Origin: Chrysophaeum taylorii
Taxonomy: Eukaryota > Sar > Pelagophyceae > Pelagomonadales > Pelagomonadaceae
NCBI GenBank assembly: GCA_029834535.1
Contig: JAQMWT010000034.1
Location: 62,001-126,000 of the forward strand
DNA length: 64,000 nucleotides
Reading direction: 5' to 3'
Shown here: one piece after another, positions 39,817 to 48,248 of the stretch
How the letters are laid out: every line of letters starts with the position of its first letter
Position numbering within the stretch: the stretch's first letter is position 1
Made by a program: the position numbers and the translations under genes
The notes under the pieces: generated by a model
Told to the model about the DNA's origin: nothing
What the model saw: the letters and a program-made list of their open reading frames with translations, nothing else
Database searches by the model: none

Positions 39817-40434
39817 ATGGAGTTGCTGCGGTTGATCGAAGAGAAGGGCAGCGAGAAGGACATCGCCGCGCTCCTGGACGGCGGCGCCGACCCGAACGCC
39901 GCCGACTCCGAGGGCTTCACAGCGCTGACCAAGGCGATCGTCGCCGACAGCGAGGATGTGGTGCGTTTGCTGCTCGATCGCGGCGCGCAGGTCGACACGG
40001 CACCCATGACGCACACCGCCGTGCGGGCCGCGACGTTGCACGGTCGGTGGGCTCTGTTGCGGGTGCTGCTCGAGAGGGGGGCCGACGCGCGGATTTTGTC
40101 CAAGCACGGGCGCTCGGCGCTAATGGGCGCGTGCTCGGGCCGCGAGGGCGTGGCGTCGCGGGATCGAGCGGCGTGCGTACGGCTGCTCCTCGAGGACGCG
40201 CGGGGTCGCGAGTCGGTACGGTTCGCCAACTCGGACGGCGACACGGCGCTTCATCTCGCGTGCCGGCACCCTGACAATCTCGAGGTTGCGAAGCTTCTGC
40301 TCGAAGCGGGCGCCGACGTGGACGCGCCGAATCTTCGAGGGGAAACTCCCCGGCGGCTCGCCCGCGAGTCCGGGCTCGACCTCGGGAAACTCCTGCCGTG
40401 CGCTCTGGTCGAGCAGGCGTGCGGGGTTCATTAA
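39817..40434 (+). CDS. Ankyrin-repeat protein
   Basis: 205 aa made almost entirely of ankyrin repeats. Examples are DIAALLDGGADPNAADSEGF and TALTKAIVADSEDVVRLLLDRGA, a third repeat ending LLRVLLERGADARI, a longer one with a loop (ALMGACSGREGVASRDRAAC), and DTALHLACRHPD, then EVAKLLLEAGADVDA. A scaffold for protein-protein contacts; the partner is unknown. The ATG directly follows a (CTT)n tract ending CTCAG, which looks like a 3' splice acceptor, so a 5' exon or UTR intron is possible. The stop codon overlaps that of the convergent katanin gene by 4 bp. Confidence 0.8.
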   Translation: MELLRLIEEKGSEKDIAALLDGGADPNAADSEGFTALTKAIVADSEDVVRLLLDRGAQVDTAPMTHTAVRAATLHGRWALLRVLLERGADARILSKHGRSALMGACSGREGVASRDRAACVRLLLEDARGRESVRFANSDGDTALHLACRHPDNLEVAKLLLEAGADVDAPNLRGETPRRLARESGLDLGKLLPCALVEQACGVH

Positions 40435-42068
40435 GGTAAAATTGCGGGGAACCTGGCGCGGAGGCGGGCGGCGAGGTCGTCGACGGCGCGGTGGCGGATC
40501 GAGGGGAGGGCCGCGGAGATCGCGAGGAATTTGTCGTGCGCGGCCTCGCACTTGGCGCGCCGGTCGTCGCCGGCGATGTCGACGCCGTTGACGGCCGAGG
40601 AGAGCGTGGCCTGGACGACGTCGCCGTAGAGGTCAAGCGCCTTGGTGACGGCGTCCAGCGCGAGCGAGAGGTGGCGCGCGGCGAGATCATCGTCGTCCTC
40701 CGGTAGTAGCTTTCGTGGTGCTGCGAAATCGGCGAAAAGGTCAGCGAGGAGCGAGAGGAGGTCGACGGCAGCATCGAGGGTTGCGGGGTCGGTGCCGACG
40801 GCGCTGAGAAAGTCGACGGCGACCGCCCACTTGTCCAGAGCGGCCAAGTCTTCGCCGCCGCTCTCGGCGGCGTGATGGTGGACGCGCCTGAGCGCCTTGG
40901 AGTGGTCGCCGCCGGCCCACAGCTTTGCGGCGGCCCTGAGCACCTCGAGCCGCGCTTCGAGCGTGCGGCACGTCGACCGCCCCAGCAGCACCTCGGTCAG
41001 CAGGCCGGCCGTGTCGTCGAGCTTCGAGTCGTCGTCGTCGCGGCCGCGTTGCGTTCTCTTCGGCCCATCATCTTCGCGTTGTTTCGGCTCTTGTGTCCTC
41101 GACAAGGACTCGGAATAGTTGGGTTTTTTTTCTTGCGCCGTCTCGTCGTCCGAGTCGTCGTCGTCGCGCTCGACGGCGCACTCCCAGACGCCGACGAAGT
41201 TCGAGGCCGAGCAGAGGGCGACGCAACGATCGCCGTCGACCGCGATCAACCTCAACTGGTCCCAGGATACCGCATCGTAGAGGAGCCGCGGGGCGGGGGA
41301 GTCCCAGCGCGACCACTGCCGCAAGCCCGAGTCGCCGGCGGCGACGATGGAGCCGCCCCCCGTCGAGAACGCGAGACCTCTCACGACGTCGGCCGCGGGC
41401 GTCGAGGCAATCGGGGGCCCAAAGACCTCGAGATCGTATAGCCGCACGACGCGGTCCGAGCCAGCACACGCGAGGACAAACTCCCGCGGCGAGAACTCGA
41501 GGTGCGTGCTAGAGACTTGGGGGCGTTCGCGCGCGACCGGCAGCGCCCGCAGCAGCTTGCCGGCGGTCAGATCCCAGAGGCGGATCGTCGATTCGCCGCC
41601 GCACGACGCGATCCACCGCCCGTCGGGCGAGAACCGCACCACGTCCCCCGCGCCCTTGTAGCTCTGGATGCAGCTCTTGCGCCGCACGTCCCACACCTTG
41701 ACCTGAGCGTCGGCGCCGCCGCTCGCAACGAAGTCTCCGAACGGGTGACAAGCGACGTCGGAAACGCGCGCCATGTGCCCGCTCAACGCGCGCACGCCGC
41801 GCCCCGCGCCGACGTCGTACAGCCGCACCCCGCCCCCCATCGACCCGGCGACCAGCACGGCCTCCCCCTCGTCCAAGGCGACGCACGACAGGGCGCTCGA
41901 GTGACCCCCCAAACTCCACACGTTCGTGCTTCCGCCCTGCGCCAGCCGCCACACGTTCACGCGCTTGTCCTCGCCCCCGGACGCTACGATCTCCAGGCTT
42001 CGCCCGACGCACACGCACGTCACGGCCGACGGGTGTGCAACCCACTCCTGGACCTTGCGGCCGCCCAT
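40431..42068 (-). CDS. KATNB1: Katanin p80 (WD40) subunit
   Basis: 545 aa from ATG MGGRKVQEW. Six or so WD40 repeats lie in residues 1-290 (for example VTCVCVGRSLEIVASGGEDK then RVNVWRL; LSCVALDEGEAVLVAGSMGG; VRFSPDGRWIASCGGESTIR). A low-complexity acidic/basic linker follows. The C-terminal con80 domain (about residues 375-545; LEARLEVLRAAAKLWAGGDH, later LDAVTKALDLYGDVV) binds the katanin p60 AAA ATPase. The complex severs microtubules at centrosomes and flagellar bases. An upstream in-frame extension lacks an ATG. Divergent from the DUF2828 gene with 116 bp between start codons. Confidence 0.88.
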   Translation of the reverse strand: MGGRKVQEWVAHPSAVTCVCVGRSLEIVASGGEDKRVNVWRLAQGGSTNVWSLGGHSSALSCVALDEGEAVLVAGSMGGGVRLYDVGAGRGVRALSGHMARVSDVACHPFGDFVASGGADAQVKVWDVRRKSCIQSYKGAGDVVRFSPDGRWIASCGGESTIRLWDLTAGKLLRALPVARERPQVSSTHLEFSPREFVLACAGSDRVVRLYDLEVFGPPIASTPAADVVRGLAFSTGGGSIVAAGDSGLRQWSRWDSPAPRLLYDAVSWDQLRLIAVDGDRCVALCSASNFVGVWECAVERDDDDSDDETAQEKKPNYSESLSRTQEPKQREDDGPKRTQRGRDDDDSKLDDTAGLLTEVLLGRSTCRTLEARLEVLRAAAKLWAGGDHSKALRRVHHHAAESGGEDLAALDKWAVAVDFLSAVGTDPATLDAAVDLLSLLADLFADFAAPRKLLPEDDDDLAARHLSLALDAVTKALDLYGDVVQATLSSAVNGVDIAGDDRRAKCEAAHDKFLAISAALPSIRHRAVDDLAARLRARFPAILP

Positions 42069-42184
42069 AGACAAACAGACAGACAGACTTGTTGGACGAC
42101 ACAACCAACGGATTTTTTTTCGTTTTCGGAATGCGTTGTCGGGTTGTCGGTGCTAGATGTGAAAAAGAAGCAGCAAAGAACCAT

Positions 42185-43969
42185 ATGAGCTTCTTGAAGG
42201 CGATGGACGCGATGACGAGCCGGGTGCGAGGCGAGAACATGTCGGCCGAACTGACAGCCGAGGGCGTCGGCGACGCACGCGTGGCGCTCTTCGCGGCGCT
42301 CGTCCGCGGCGCGCCCGAAGCCCGCATCCTAGACCTCGTGACGGCCGTCATGTTGTTTTCCCACACGGACCCACAAGCTCCCGTCGACCTCGTGGTGATG
42401 GCCTTCCAGACGCGCGACTGCCGCGGCGGCAAGGGCGAGCGCGCGCTCTTCTACGTCCTCTTCCGCGAAATTTTTAATCTTGCCCCAGAAACCGCGCTCG
42501 GCCTCCTCGACCTCGTGCCCTCGTACGGCTACTGGAAGGACCTCTTCGTGATGCACGAGAAGGGCCCCGAGCGACTCCAACGCGCCATTATCTCGCTCGT
42601 GGCCGACCAGCTTCGGCGCGACGCTTCCGCGCTCGACGCGGGCGACCGCGTCTCTCTCGCGGCAAAGTACGCGCCGCGCCAGAAACGGCGATTCGATTGC
42701 GCGTCCAAGGCCCTCGCCGCGGCGCTGTTCGGCACCGCCTCGGACAACCGCAAGCGCTACCGCCAGCTCGTGGCGCGCCTCACGGCCGCCCTCGACACGC
42801 CCGAAGTCAAGATGTGCGCGCGTCGATGGGCCGAGATCGACGCGTCGCGCGTGCCCTCGCTCTGCCTCGCGCGCTCGCGCAAGGGCTTCCTCAACGAAAA
42901 GCTCCATCGCAAGCGCCTGATGACCAAGGAGGAAGACGTCACCGGCGACCGCTTTCCGACGGACGAAGACCGCGTAAAGTGTCGCAAGGCGCTGCGCGCC
43001 GCGGCCGGCAAACGGATCGTCAAGGGCAAGCAACTCTTCCCCCACGACCTCGTCAGGACGGCGATGGGTTTCAACACATCCTCCTCGACCCTCGAGGCCG
43101 ACGTCCTCGACGCGCAGTGGGCGCAAGTCGTACAGAGCGTCGCAAAAACCGCCTCGCCGCTCGACGGTTCGGTCGCTCTCGTCGACGTCTCCGGCTCCAT
43201 GTCCGGCCAGCCAATGCAAGTCGCCATCGCGCTCGGGCTCCTCGTCGCGCAGCTCGCCGCACCCGCGTACGCGAACCGGGTCCTCACTTTCGAGTCCACG
43301 CCGCGGTGGTTCGAGATCGACCCGGACGCCAAGCTCGTCGACAAGGTGCGATCGCTCCAAAGAGCGCCGTGGGGCGGAAGCACCAACTTCGCCGCCGCCA
43401 TCGACCTCATCCTCGACGCCTGCGTCCAGCACGACGTCAAACCAGACGAAATCCCGGACCTCGTCGTCTTTTCGGACATGCAGTTCGACCTAGCGAACGG
43501 AGTCGCCGGCGCCTGGCAGACTCACCACGAGCGACTCGTCCAGCGCTTCGCCGAGGCTGGGAAAACAGCCTGCGGCCAGCCGTGGGACCCGCCCATGATC
43601 ACATTCTGGAACCTCCGCGGCGACACGCACAACGGCGGCTTTATGGTCGAGGCCGACAAGCCGGGCTGCCGCGTGCTCGGCGGCTTCTCGCCCGCGCTCC
43701 TCAAGTTTGTCCTCGAGGGCGAACAGATGATTCAAGTCGAGGACGTCCTCCCCGACGGCTCCACCACCACCGTCAAGGTCCGTCCAACGCCCTACGACAC
43801 CATGCGCCACGCCCTCGACGACCCCAGGTACGACGCTATCCGCCTCAAGCTGGCCGCCTCCACCGAGTCCCCCTTCGCCCCCTACACCTTCACCCCCTCT
43901 TCGGAGGAGGAGGAGGAGGAGGAGGATGCAACGGCAGTCACAACCAACGACGACTGCGACGCCGACTGA
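42185..43969 (+). CDS. DUF2828/TROVE-like protein with vWA domain
   Basis: 594 aa. The N-terminal alpha-helical half carries the DUF2828 signature (TDPQAPVDLVVMAFQTRDCRGGKGER split as MAFQTRDCRGGKGER, then LGLLDLVPSYGYWKDL). This is related to the TROVE ring that binds small RNAs in Ro60. The C-terminal half is a von Willebrand A-like fold with MIDAS text ALVDVSGSMSG (about 328-338), followed by IPDLVVFSDMQF. A Glu-rich run near the end comes from a GAG repeat. The molecular role is not established; the TROVE-vWA parallel suggests RNA-protein assembly. ATG 42185 (MSFLKAMDAM) is preferred; 42131 is an alternative. Confidence 0.82.
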   Translation: MSFLKAMDAMTSRVRGENMSAELTAEGVGDARVALFAALVRGAPEARILDLVTAVMLFSHTDPQAPVDLVVMAFQTRDCRGGKGERALFYVLFREIFNLAPETALGLLDLVPSYGYWKDLFVMHEKGPERLQRAIISLVADQLRRDASALDAGDRVSLAAKYAPRQKRRFDCASKALAAALFGTASDNRKRYRQLVARLTAALDTPEVKMCARRWAEIDASRVPSLCLARSRKGFLNEKLHRKRLMTKEEDVTGDRFPTDEDRVKCRKALRAAAGKRIVKGKQLFPHDLVRTAMGFNTSSSTLEADVLDAQWAQVVQSVAKTASPLDGSVALVDVSGSMSGQPMQVAIALGLLVAQLAAPAYANRVLTFESTPRWFEIDPDAKLVDKVRSLQRAPWGGSTNFAAAIDLILDACVQHDVKPDEIPDLVVFSDMQFDLANGVAGAWQTHHERLVQRFAEAGKTACGQPWDPPMITFWNLRGDTHNGGFMVEADKPGCRVLGGFSPALLKFVLEGEQMIQVEDVLPDGSTTTVKVRPTPYDTMRHALDDPRYDAIRLKLAASTESPFAPYTFTPSSEEEEEEEDATAVTTNDDCDAD

Positions 43970-44045
43970 CACATTGTCGAGACCAATAATCAATCATCAT
44001 CGTTGACTGGATTTGCACCAAAACAATAATTAATTAATTACCCTC

Positions 44046-45188
44046 ATGGTGCTGCTGCTGTATCCGGTCATTCTCTTCTTGGTCAGAATGGCCAGCGGCG
44101 GCCAGGAGGGGTGTCGGTGGCCCTACGGCATCGTCCGGACGCCCGAGGAGGCGGCGGCGGCGGATATGTGGCCGTACGAGTGCGACCGTTGTCATTTGTT
44201 CGCCTCAAATTGCAGCGACTGCTTTCTTCCTTCTGGTAAGAATGGCCACCACCAGCAACTCTCGGGGAGTCCCGCGTTCGACGTGGCGAGCTTCGACGTT
44301 CACCATCAATGCCACCGACGAGGCGTCCCGTCGTTTGGTCAACGCACAAGTCTTCGAAAGTATCCTCGATGGTTCAACGAGAGCGCGTGCTGGTTTCTAA
44401 AACAGAAGCTCGGAAATTCCGCGCTCGCCTGGTTTGGCGATTCGGTGACCGTGCAGTTTCGAAAAATGATGGGCTTGCGGTGCGTGGATGCTCCATTGAT
44501 TCGCGGCTCTCCGTTCTCCCCTTCCAAGAACGTTCCGAAGGAGATCCCGACGTACCAGAACGTCGAAGAATGGGGCAATACGTTGAGGCAGACGGCGCCC
44601 GTCGGCCTCGCCAGGACATATCAGAAGAATCGGAACTGGAGCGACCTCGAAAGGGGAATGGACATCTTTCCGCCCAAGGCCGTGCTGGTGGTGAACATGG
44701 GGCTGCACTTCAAATCCAGGGAAGAGCTCGAGGAAGGCCTCCGAGGGTGGGCGCGCTCGATGCTCGGCGCCGTCAAAAGCGGTAGGCTTTCGAGGGTGGC
44801 CTTCGCCGAGACGGCGGCCCAGCACTTCGACACCAAGACGGGAGGATATTGGACGCGGCCCGAGGCACTGGCGCCGCCAATTGATGGGTACCCGTGCGTG
44901 CCCGCCTCGTTTCACAATTGGACCTGCGAGACCAGCTTTGTCTACGACGATGCGCGTGGCGACCTCGTTGGTTCTGCGACCGCTGCCGGTCCAGACTGGC
45001 GGAATGCGATTCTACATCGGGTCGCGTCCGATTTTGCGATTCCCGTCGCGAGATTGGAGGAAGTCACCAAAGAGTTTTGGGACTTGCACCCGGGCGGCAA
45101 CGACTGCACTCATTTTTGCTACAGCCCCGGCCTCATCGACGCGATACTCTACGAAGTTGCCACCGCGATCGGCGATGCTCCTTCCTAA
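44046..45188 (+). CDS. PC-esterase/GDSL-type (TBL-like) Golgi or secreted acyl-esterase
   Basis: 380 aa. An N-terminal hydrophobic anchor (MVLLLYPVILFLV) is followed by a Cys-rich segment. ALAWFGDSVTVQF carries the GDS catalytic Ser, and near the C-terminus DLHPGGNDCTHFCYSPGLID carries the D..H pair of the PC-esterase clan (typical form DC.HWC.PG..D). Plant and algal members (TBL/PMR5, CASD1-like) add or remove O-acetyl groups on polysaccharides or sialic acids in the Golgi. The substrate here is unknown. It follows the DUF2828 gene by 76 bp on the same strand and is convergent with the Nudix gene (47 bp). Confidence 0.75.
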   Translation: MVLLLYPVILFLVRMASGGQEGCRWPYGIVRTPEEAAAADMWPYECDRCHLFASNCSDCFLPSGKNGHHQQLSGSPAFDVASFDVHHQCHRRGVPSFGQRTSLRKYPRWFNESACWFLKQKLGNSALAWFGDSVTVQFRKMMGLRCVDAPLIRGSPFSPSKNVPKEIPTYQNVEEWGNTLRQTAPVGLARTYQKNRNWSDLERGMDIFPPKAVLVVNMGLHFKSREELEEGLRGWARSMLGAVKSGRLSRVAFAETAAQHFDTKTGGYWTRPEALAPPIDGYPCVPASFHNWTCETSFVYDDARGDLVGSATAAGPDWRNAILHRVASDFAIPVARLEEVTKEFWDLHPGGNDCTHFCYSPGLIDAILYEVATAIGDAPS

Positions 45189-45235
45189 ATTAGAAGAAAA
45201 AGAACCTTGGAGCATAGAATAGCATAGCTACTATA

Positions 45236-45871
45236 CTACCGGTCGTCGTAGTCGTCCCAGCACGGGCGGACGACGTGGTTGAGGACACCGTCGAGGATGA
45301 AGGCCGTGAGACCCCAGACGGGCGCCGGACCACCGTGAAACACGGGCATCTCGCCCCTATGGTCGAATCGCTTGAGTTCGCGGTTCTGCTCGTCCAATAG
45401 GTGGGCTATCGACAACGCAAAAATCGTGTCGACCTCCTCGTTCGGGTGGATCGCGTCCAAGGCGAGGTCATCATCGCGCACAGCAACGATCGGGGTCACG
45501 ACCGTCCCGGTGACGGCAAGGACATCAGTACAGGAGTCGACCCTCGCGAACCCCTCGCGGAAGTTTCCCCCAAACTCTTCCGCCGCTTCGCGAAACGCGG
45601 CTTCGATCGCCGTTTCCCCCGACTCGATGTGACCCCCCGGGAAGGACACCTGGTGCCGGTGCGTCGACACCTTGCCGGATCTCACCGACAGCACGACCGA
45701 AGCCTCGCCACCGACGCTCACGATCGGCACGAGCACGGCGGCGCGCCGCGCGCCGTTCTCGGCCCGCCGCAACACCTTGGCCTGGGCCGCGCTGTCCAGG
45801 AGCGCGACTGGCTCCCCGCGCGCCGAGGCCCGCGCCGCCATGCACTGCGCGAGCGCGCCGATCGCCCGCAT
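45236..45871 (-). CDS. Nudix hydrolase, CoA diphosphatase type (NUDT7/8-like)
   Basis: 211 aa. The Nudix box GHIESGETAIEAAFREAAEE (GX5EX7REUXEEXGU) is encoded near 45565-45640. It is preceded by VRSGKVSTHRHQVSFPGG, the conserved block of CoA-specific members (UPF0035: L..R...L..H.GQ.SFPGG). It would cleave CoA or acyl-CoA to 4'-phosphopantetheine and 3',5'-ADP. A C-terminal HGGPAPVWGLTAFIL matches the usual WG.TA.I end of this subfamily. No obvious peroxisomal or transit signal is visible, although the Ala/Arg-rich N-terminus could be mitochondrial. Confidence 0.85.
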   Translation of the reverse strand: MRAIGALAQCMAARASARGEPVALLDSAAQAKVLRRAENGARRAAVLVPIVSVGGEASVVLSVRSGKVSTHRHQVSFPGGHIESGETAIEAAFREAAEEFGGNFREGFARVDSCTDVLAVTGTVVTPIVAVRDDDLALDAIHPNEEVDTIFALSIAHLLDEQNRELKRFDHRGEMPVFHGGPAPVWGLTAFILDGVLNHVVRPCWDDYDDR

Positions 45872-46081
45872 TACGCACGCATCGACACGCTCTGCGATGA
45901 TGAATGAATGAGTGATACCACCGCCTCAAACGGACCTATCTCTATGTAAACTCTCGACGCCCAACCGATTATTACACTATCATCGAATCGAATCATGTCG
46001 TCGCGCGCCTGCTACTACTAATAATAACAATAATAATAAATTCAGACGAATCAAAATTGTGGTCGGACACAGACGACCCTC

Positions 46082-47821
46082 TCAGAGCCTCATCCTCCTC
46101 CTGCCCCGGGGCTTGATACCCTGGTGGTGGTGGTGGTGGAGGTCGGCCGTGGAAGCTTGGTCGGAGACGAAGGAAAGCGAGGGTGCGCGGAGGAGGGTCG
46201 CAGAGGAGTGGTTTGTCGAGGAGGAGGAGGAGGAGGAGGGTGAGCCCTCGTCGTGGTCCGGCTTGCGCGGGTAAGAATTATTGGCGGGATCGCGCGGCGC
46301 GACGACGAGGGGCGGGGCTGGGGCTGGTTTCGCGTGGTCGAGAAAGATGGGAAAGGCGTCGTCTCGGTCGTGGAGGTGTCTGCGATTGGCCTGGAGGCAG
46401 GCCTCGACGCCGGTCTGGACGTCGGAAACGTAGGCAAAAAATTGCGGCGGAGCCGAGGCGGGGAAGGCTCGACCTCGCCAGGTCAAGTGGCGACCTCTTA
46501 AATCGAATTCGAGCCTGAGGGTCTGGAGGGAGTAGCGCGCCGTCGTGTCGGTCCCCCAGGCGACGCGGACGTCGGCGAGGGGACCGTTCTCCATGAGCAC
46601 GCACTCGAATCTGTCGAATCGCGCGATTATCCTGGGGGTTCTCGAGCGCGCGAGCTGGACGGCTCTCGAGAGGTGCGCGTAGAGCGGAGCGTAGCGGTGC
46701 GGGAGTTTCCGGAGCGGGTAGGTGCGCGAAAAGAGGACCTCGCCGCCGCCGTTATTCTGGACGAGCGCGACCCTAACCCTCGAGTCTTCGACCTCGATCC
46801 TGGCCGCGAGCCCGTCCGAGACGCGGCAGCGAAGAGAAGCGACGCGGCCGTCGACGCAGACAGTCTGGCGGTCTGTCGCGCACTTGAAGGGCTTGAGTCT
46901 TCGGGTCTCGAGATGAGGTGGGGTTTTGGTGGCGAGGGCCTCCCAGTCGGTCAGCGCCTCGGACGACCACCGCGCGCGATCGCGACCGTTTCCAGAAAAA
47001 AAAGGGTGAGCTCGCGCCTCGGCGACGTCCGGACGGCTCGCCGCGTCCGTCGACACGAGCCTCGACACGAGGTCCACCGCCTCCTCGGAGGCCCCAACCG
47101 CCCGCAGCGCCTCGTCAACGGGCGGGGCCGTCCCTCCGTCGCGTCGCCCGTACGGTTTTCCGACGAGAAGCGCGTACAACGCGCAGCCGACGCTGAACAT
47201 GTCCGCGGGCGGGCCGTGCGCGGCCGTTCCCCACAGAACCTCGGGTGCCATGTAGTTGGGCGTCCCGCAGAGCGTCCAGTGAGCCTCCTCGGTCGTCACG
47301 GCGACGCCAAAATCGCAGAGTTTGGCGATCGTTTTTTCGCCGTCGCTTCCGAGGAGAACGTTCGCGAGCTTGAGGTCGCGGTGGACGACCCCCCGTCCGT
47401 GGAGGTACGCGACCCCAGAAAGGACCTGGGCCGCGACGCGCTTGGCGTCGCGCTCGCGCATCCGGCCCCTCTTTCTCACCCACGACCGCAGGTCGCCGCC
47501 GCCGCAATACTCGATCACGAGGCACGCGTACGCCTTTCCTGCGCAGGGCTCTCCCGTCAGCTCGTTGGCGACGGCCCCGGTGACCTCGAAGTAGTCCACC
47601 AACCGCGCGACGTGCTCGTGCGCGAGGCTTCGGTGGAGCGCAACCTCGCGCCGCAGTCTCCCAAGGAGCCCGGCGGCCTCGAGCGCGCACATGTTCACGA
47701 TCTTCACCGCGACCGTTTCCCCCGACGCGCGCTCCACCGCGCGAAACACGTTCGCGAACCCACCCCGACCCACGTGCTGGCCGATATCGTACTTGGCCGC
47801 CACGCGCCGGGCGCTCTCCAT
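46082..47821 (-). CDS. PLK4: Polo-like kinase 4 (PLK4/SAK-like)
   Basis: 579 aa. An N-terminal Ser/Thr kinase has glycine loop GRGGFANVF, Lys in VAVKIV (about 37), HRDLKLANVLLG (about 145), DFG (about 171) and MAPEVLWG (about 190). After the kinase, residues 275-470 carry beta-rich polo-box-like sequence (LKPFKCATDRQTVCVDGR, later RYSLQTLRLEFDL). One kinase plus a cryptic polo-box region without the two canonical boxes of PLK1 fits PLK4, the trigger of centriole duplication. The last ~100 residues are Ser/His/Arg-rich with low-complexity His codons (LHHHHHQG) and no obvious PB3. ATG 47821 (MESARRVAAKYDIG) is used because the frame upstream has no ATG. Confidence 0.78.
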   Translation of the reverse strand: MESARRVAAKYDIGQHVGRGGFANVFRAVERASGETVAVKIVNMCALEAAGLLGRLRREVALHRSLAHEHVARLVDYFEVTGAVANELTGEPCAGKAYACLVIEYCGGGDLRSWVRKRGRMRERDAKRVAAQVLSGVAYLHGRGVVHRDLKLANVLLGSDGEKTIAKLCDFGVAVTTEEAHWTLCGTPNYMAPEVLWGTAAHGPPADMFSVGCALYALLVGKPYGRRDGGTAPPVDEALRAVGASEEAVDLVSRLVSTDAASRPDVAEARAHPFFSGNGRDRARWSSEALTDWEALATKTPPHLETRRLKPFKCATDRQTVCVDGRVASLRCRVSDGLAARIEVEDSRVRVALVQNNGGGEVLFSRTYPLRKLPHRYAPLYAHLSRAVQLARSRTPRIIARFDRFECVLMENGPLADVRVAWGTDTTARYSLQTLRLEFDLRGRHLTWRGRAFPASAPPQFFAYVSDVQTGVEACLQANRRHLHDRDDAFPIFLDHAKPAPAPPLVVAPRDPANNSYPRKPDHDEGSPSSSSSSSTNHSSATLLRAPSLSFVSDQASTADLHHHHHQGIKPRGRRRMRL

Positions 47822-47938
47822 CGTGCGTGGGTGGGTGGGTGGCCGGCCGGCCAATTCCGGTCTGCAAACCGGTCGGTCGGTCCTCTCAAGTTCAAATTTG
47901 CCCCTCCCCTCGTATTTTGGGGGTGGTATTACTTTCCC

Positions 47939-48211
47939 TTATTTGAGCCCAATTGTGTACAGAATGGCCTTGCCCGTCAAGCGGAGCTTGAGTTTGACGG
48001 GCGCGCCGACGGGGAGATCGGCGGAGAGGTCGTCCAGGGGCTCGGCCGTGAGGCTTTTCCCGCAAGATGATGCGGTGATGCCGAGGGGAATAAACTCGGT
48101 GGCGTTCTTCTTGAGCCAAACATCATCGAGGTACAAACAGTCCGTAGGAGTGGGGGCGTCGAGGGTAAACGTGAGGTTCCCCCCCGCGCTCGCGAGGGTC
48201 CTGGTCGTCAA

Positions 48212-48248
<37 letters not shown>

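Noticed and set aside
42697-43989. A 430-codon plus-strand frame in a second phase of the DUF2828 gene
   Set aside because: Arg-rich overlapping shadow; the vWA and DUF2828 motifs are in the other phase.
46673-48070. A 465-codon plus-strand frame over the PLK4 N-terminal half
   Set aside because: It lies antisense to clear kinase motifs, has low-complexity Arg/Val content and no domain.
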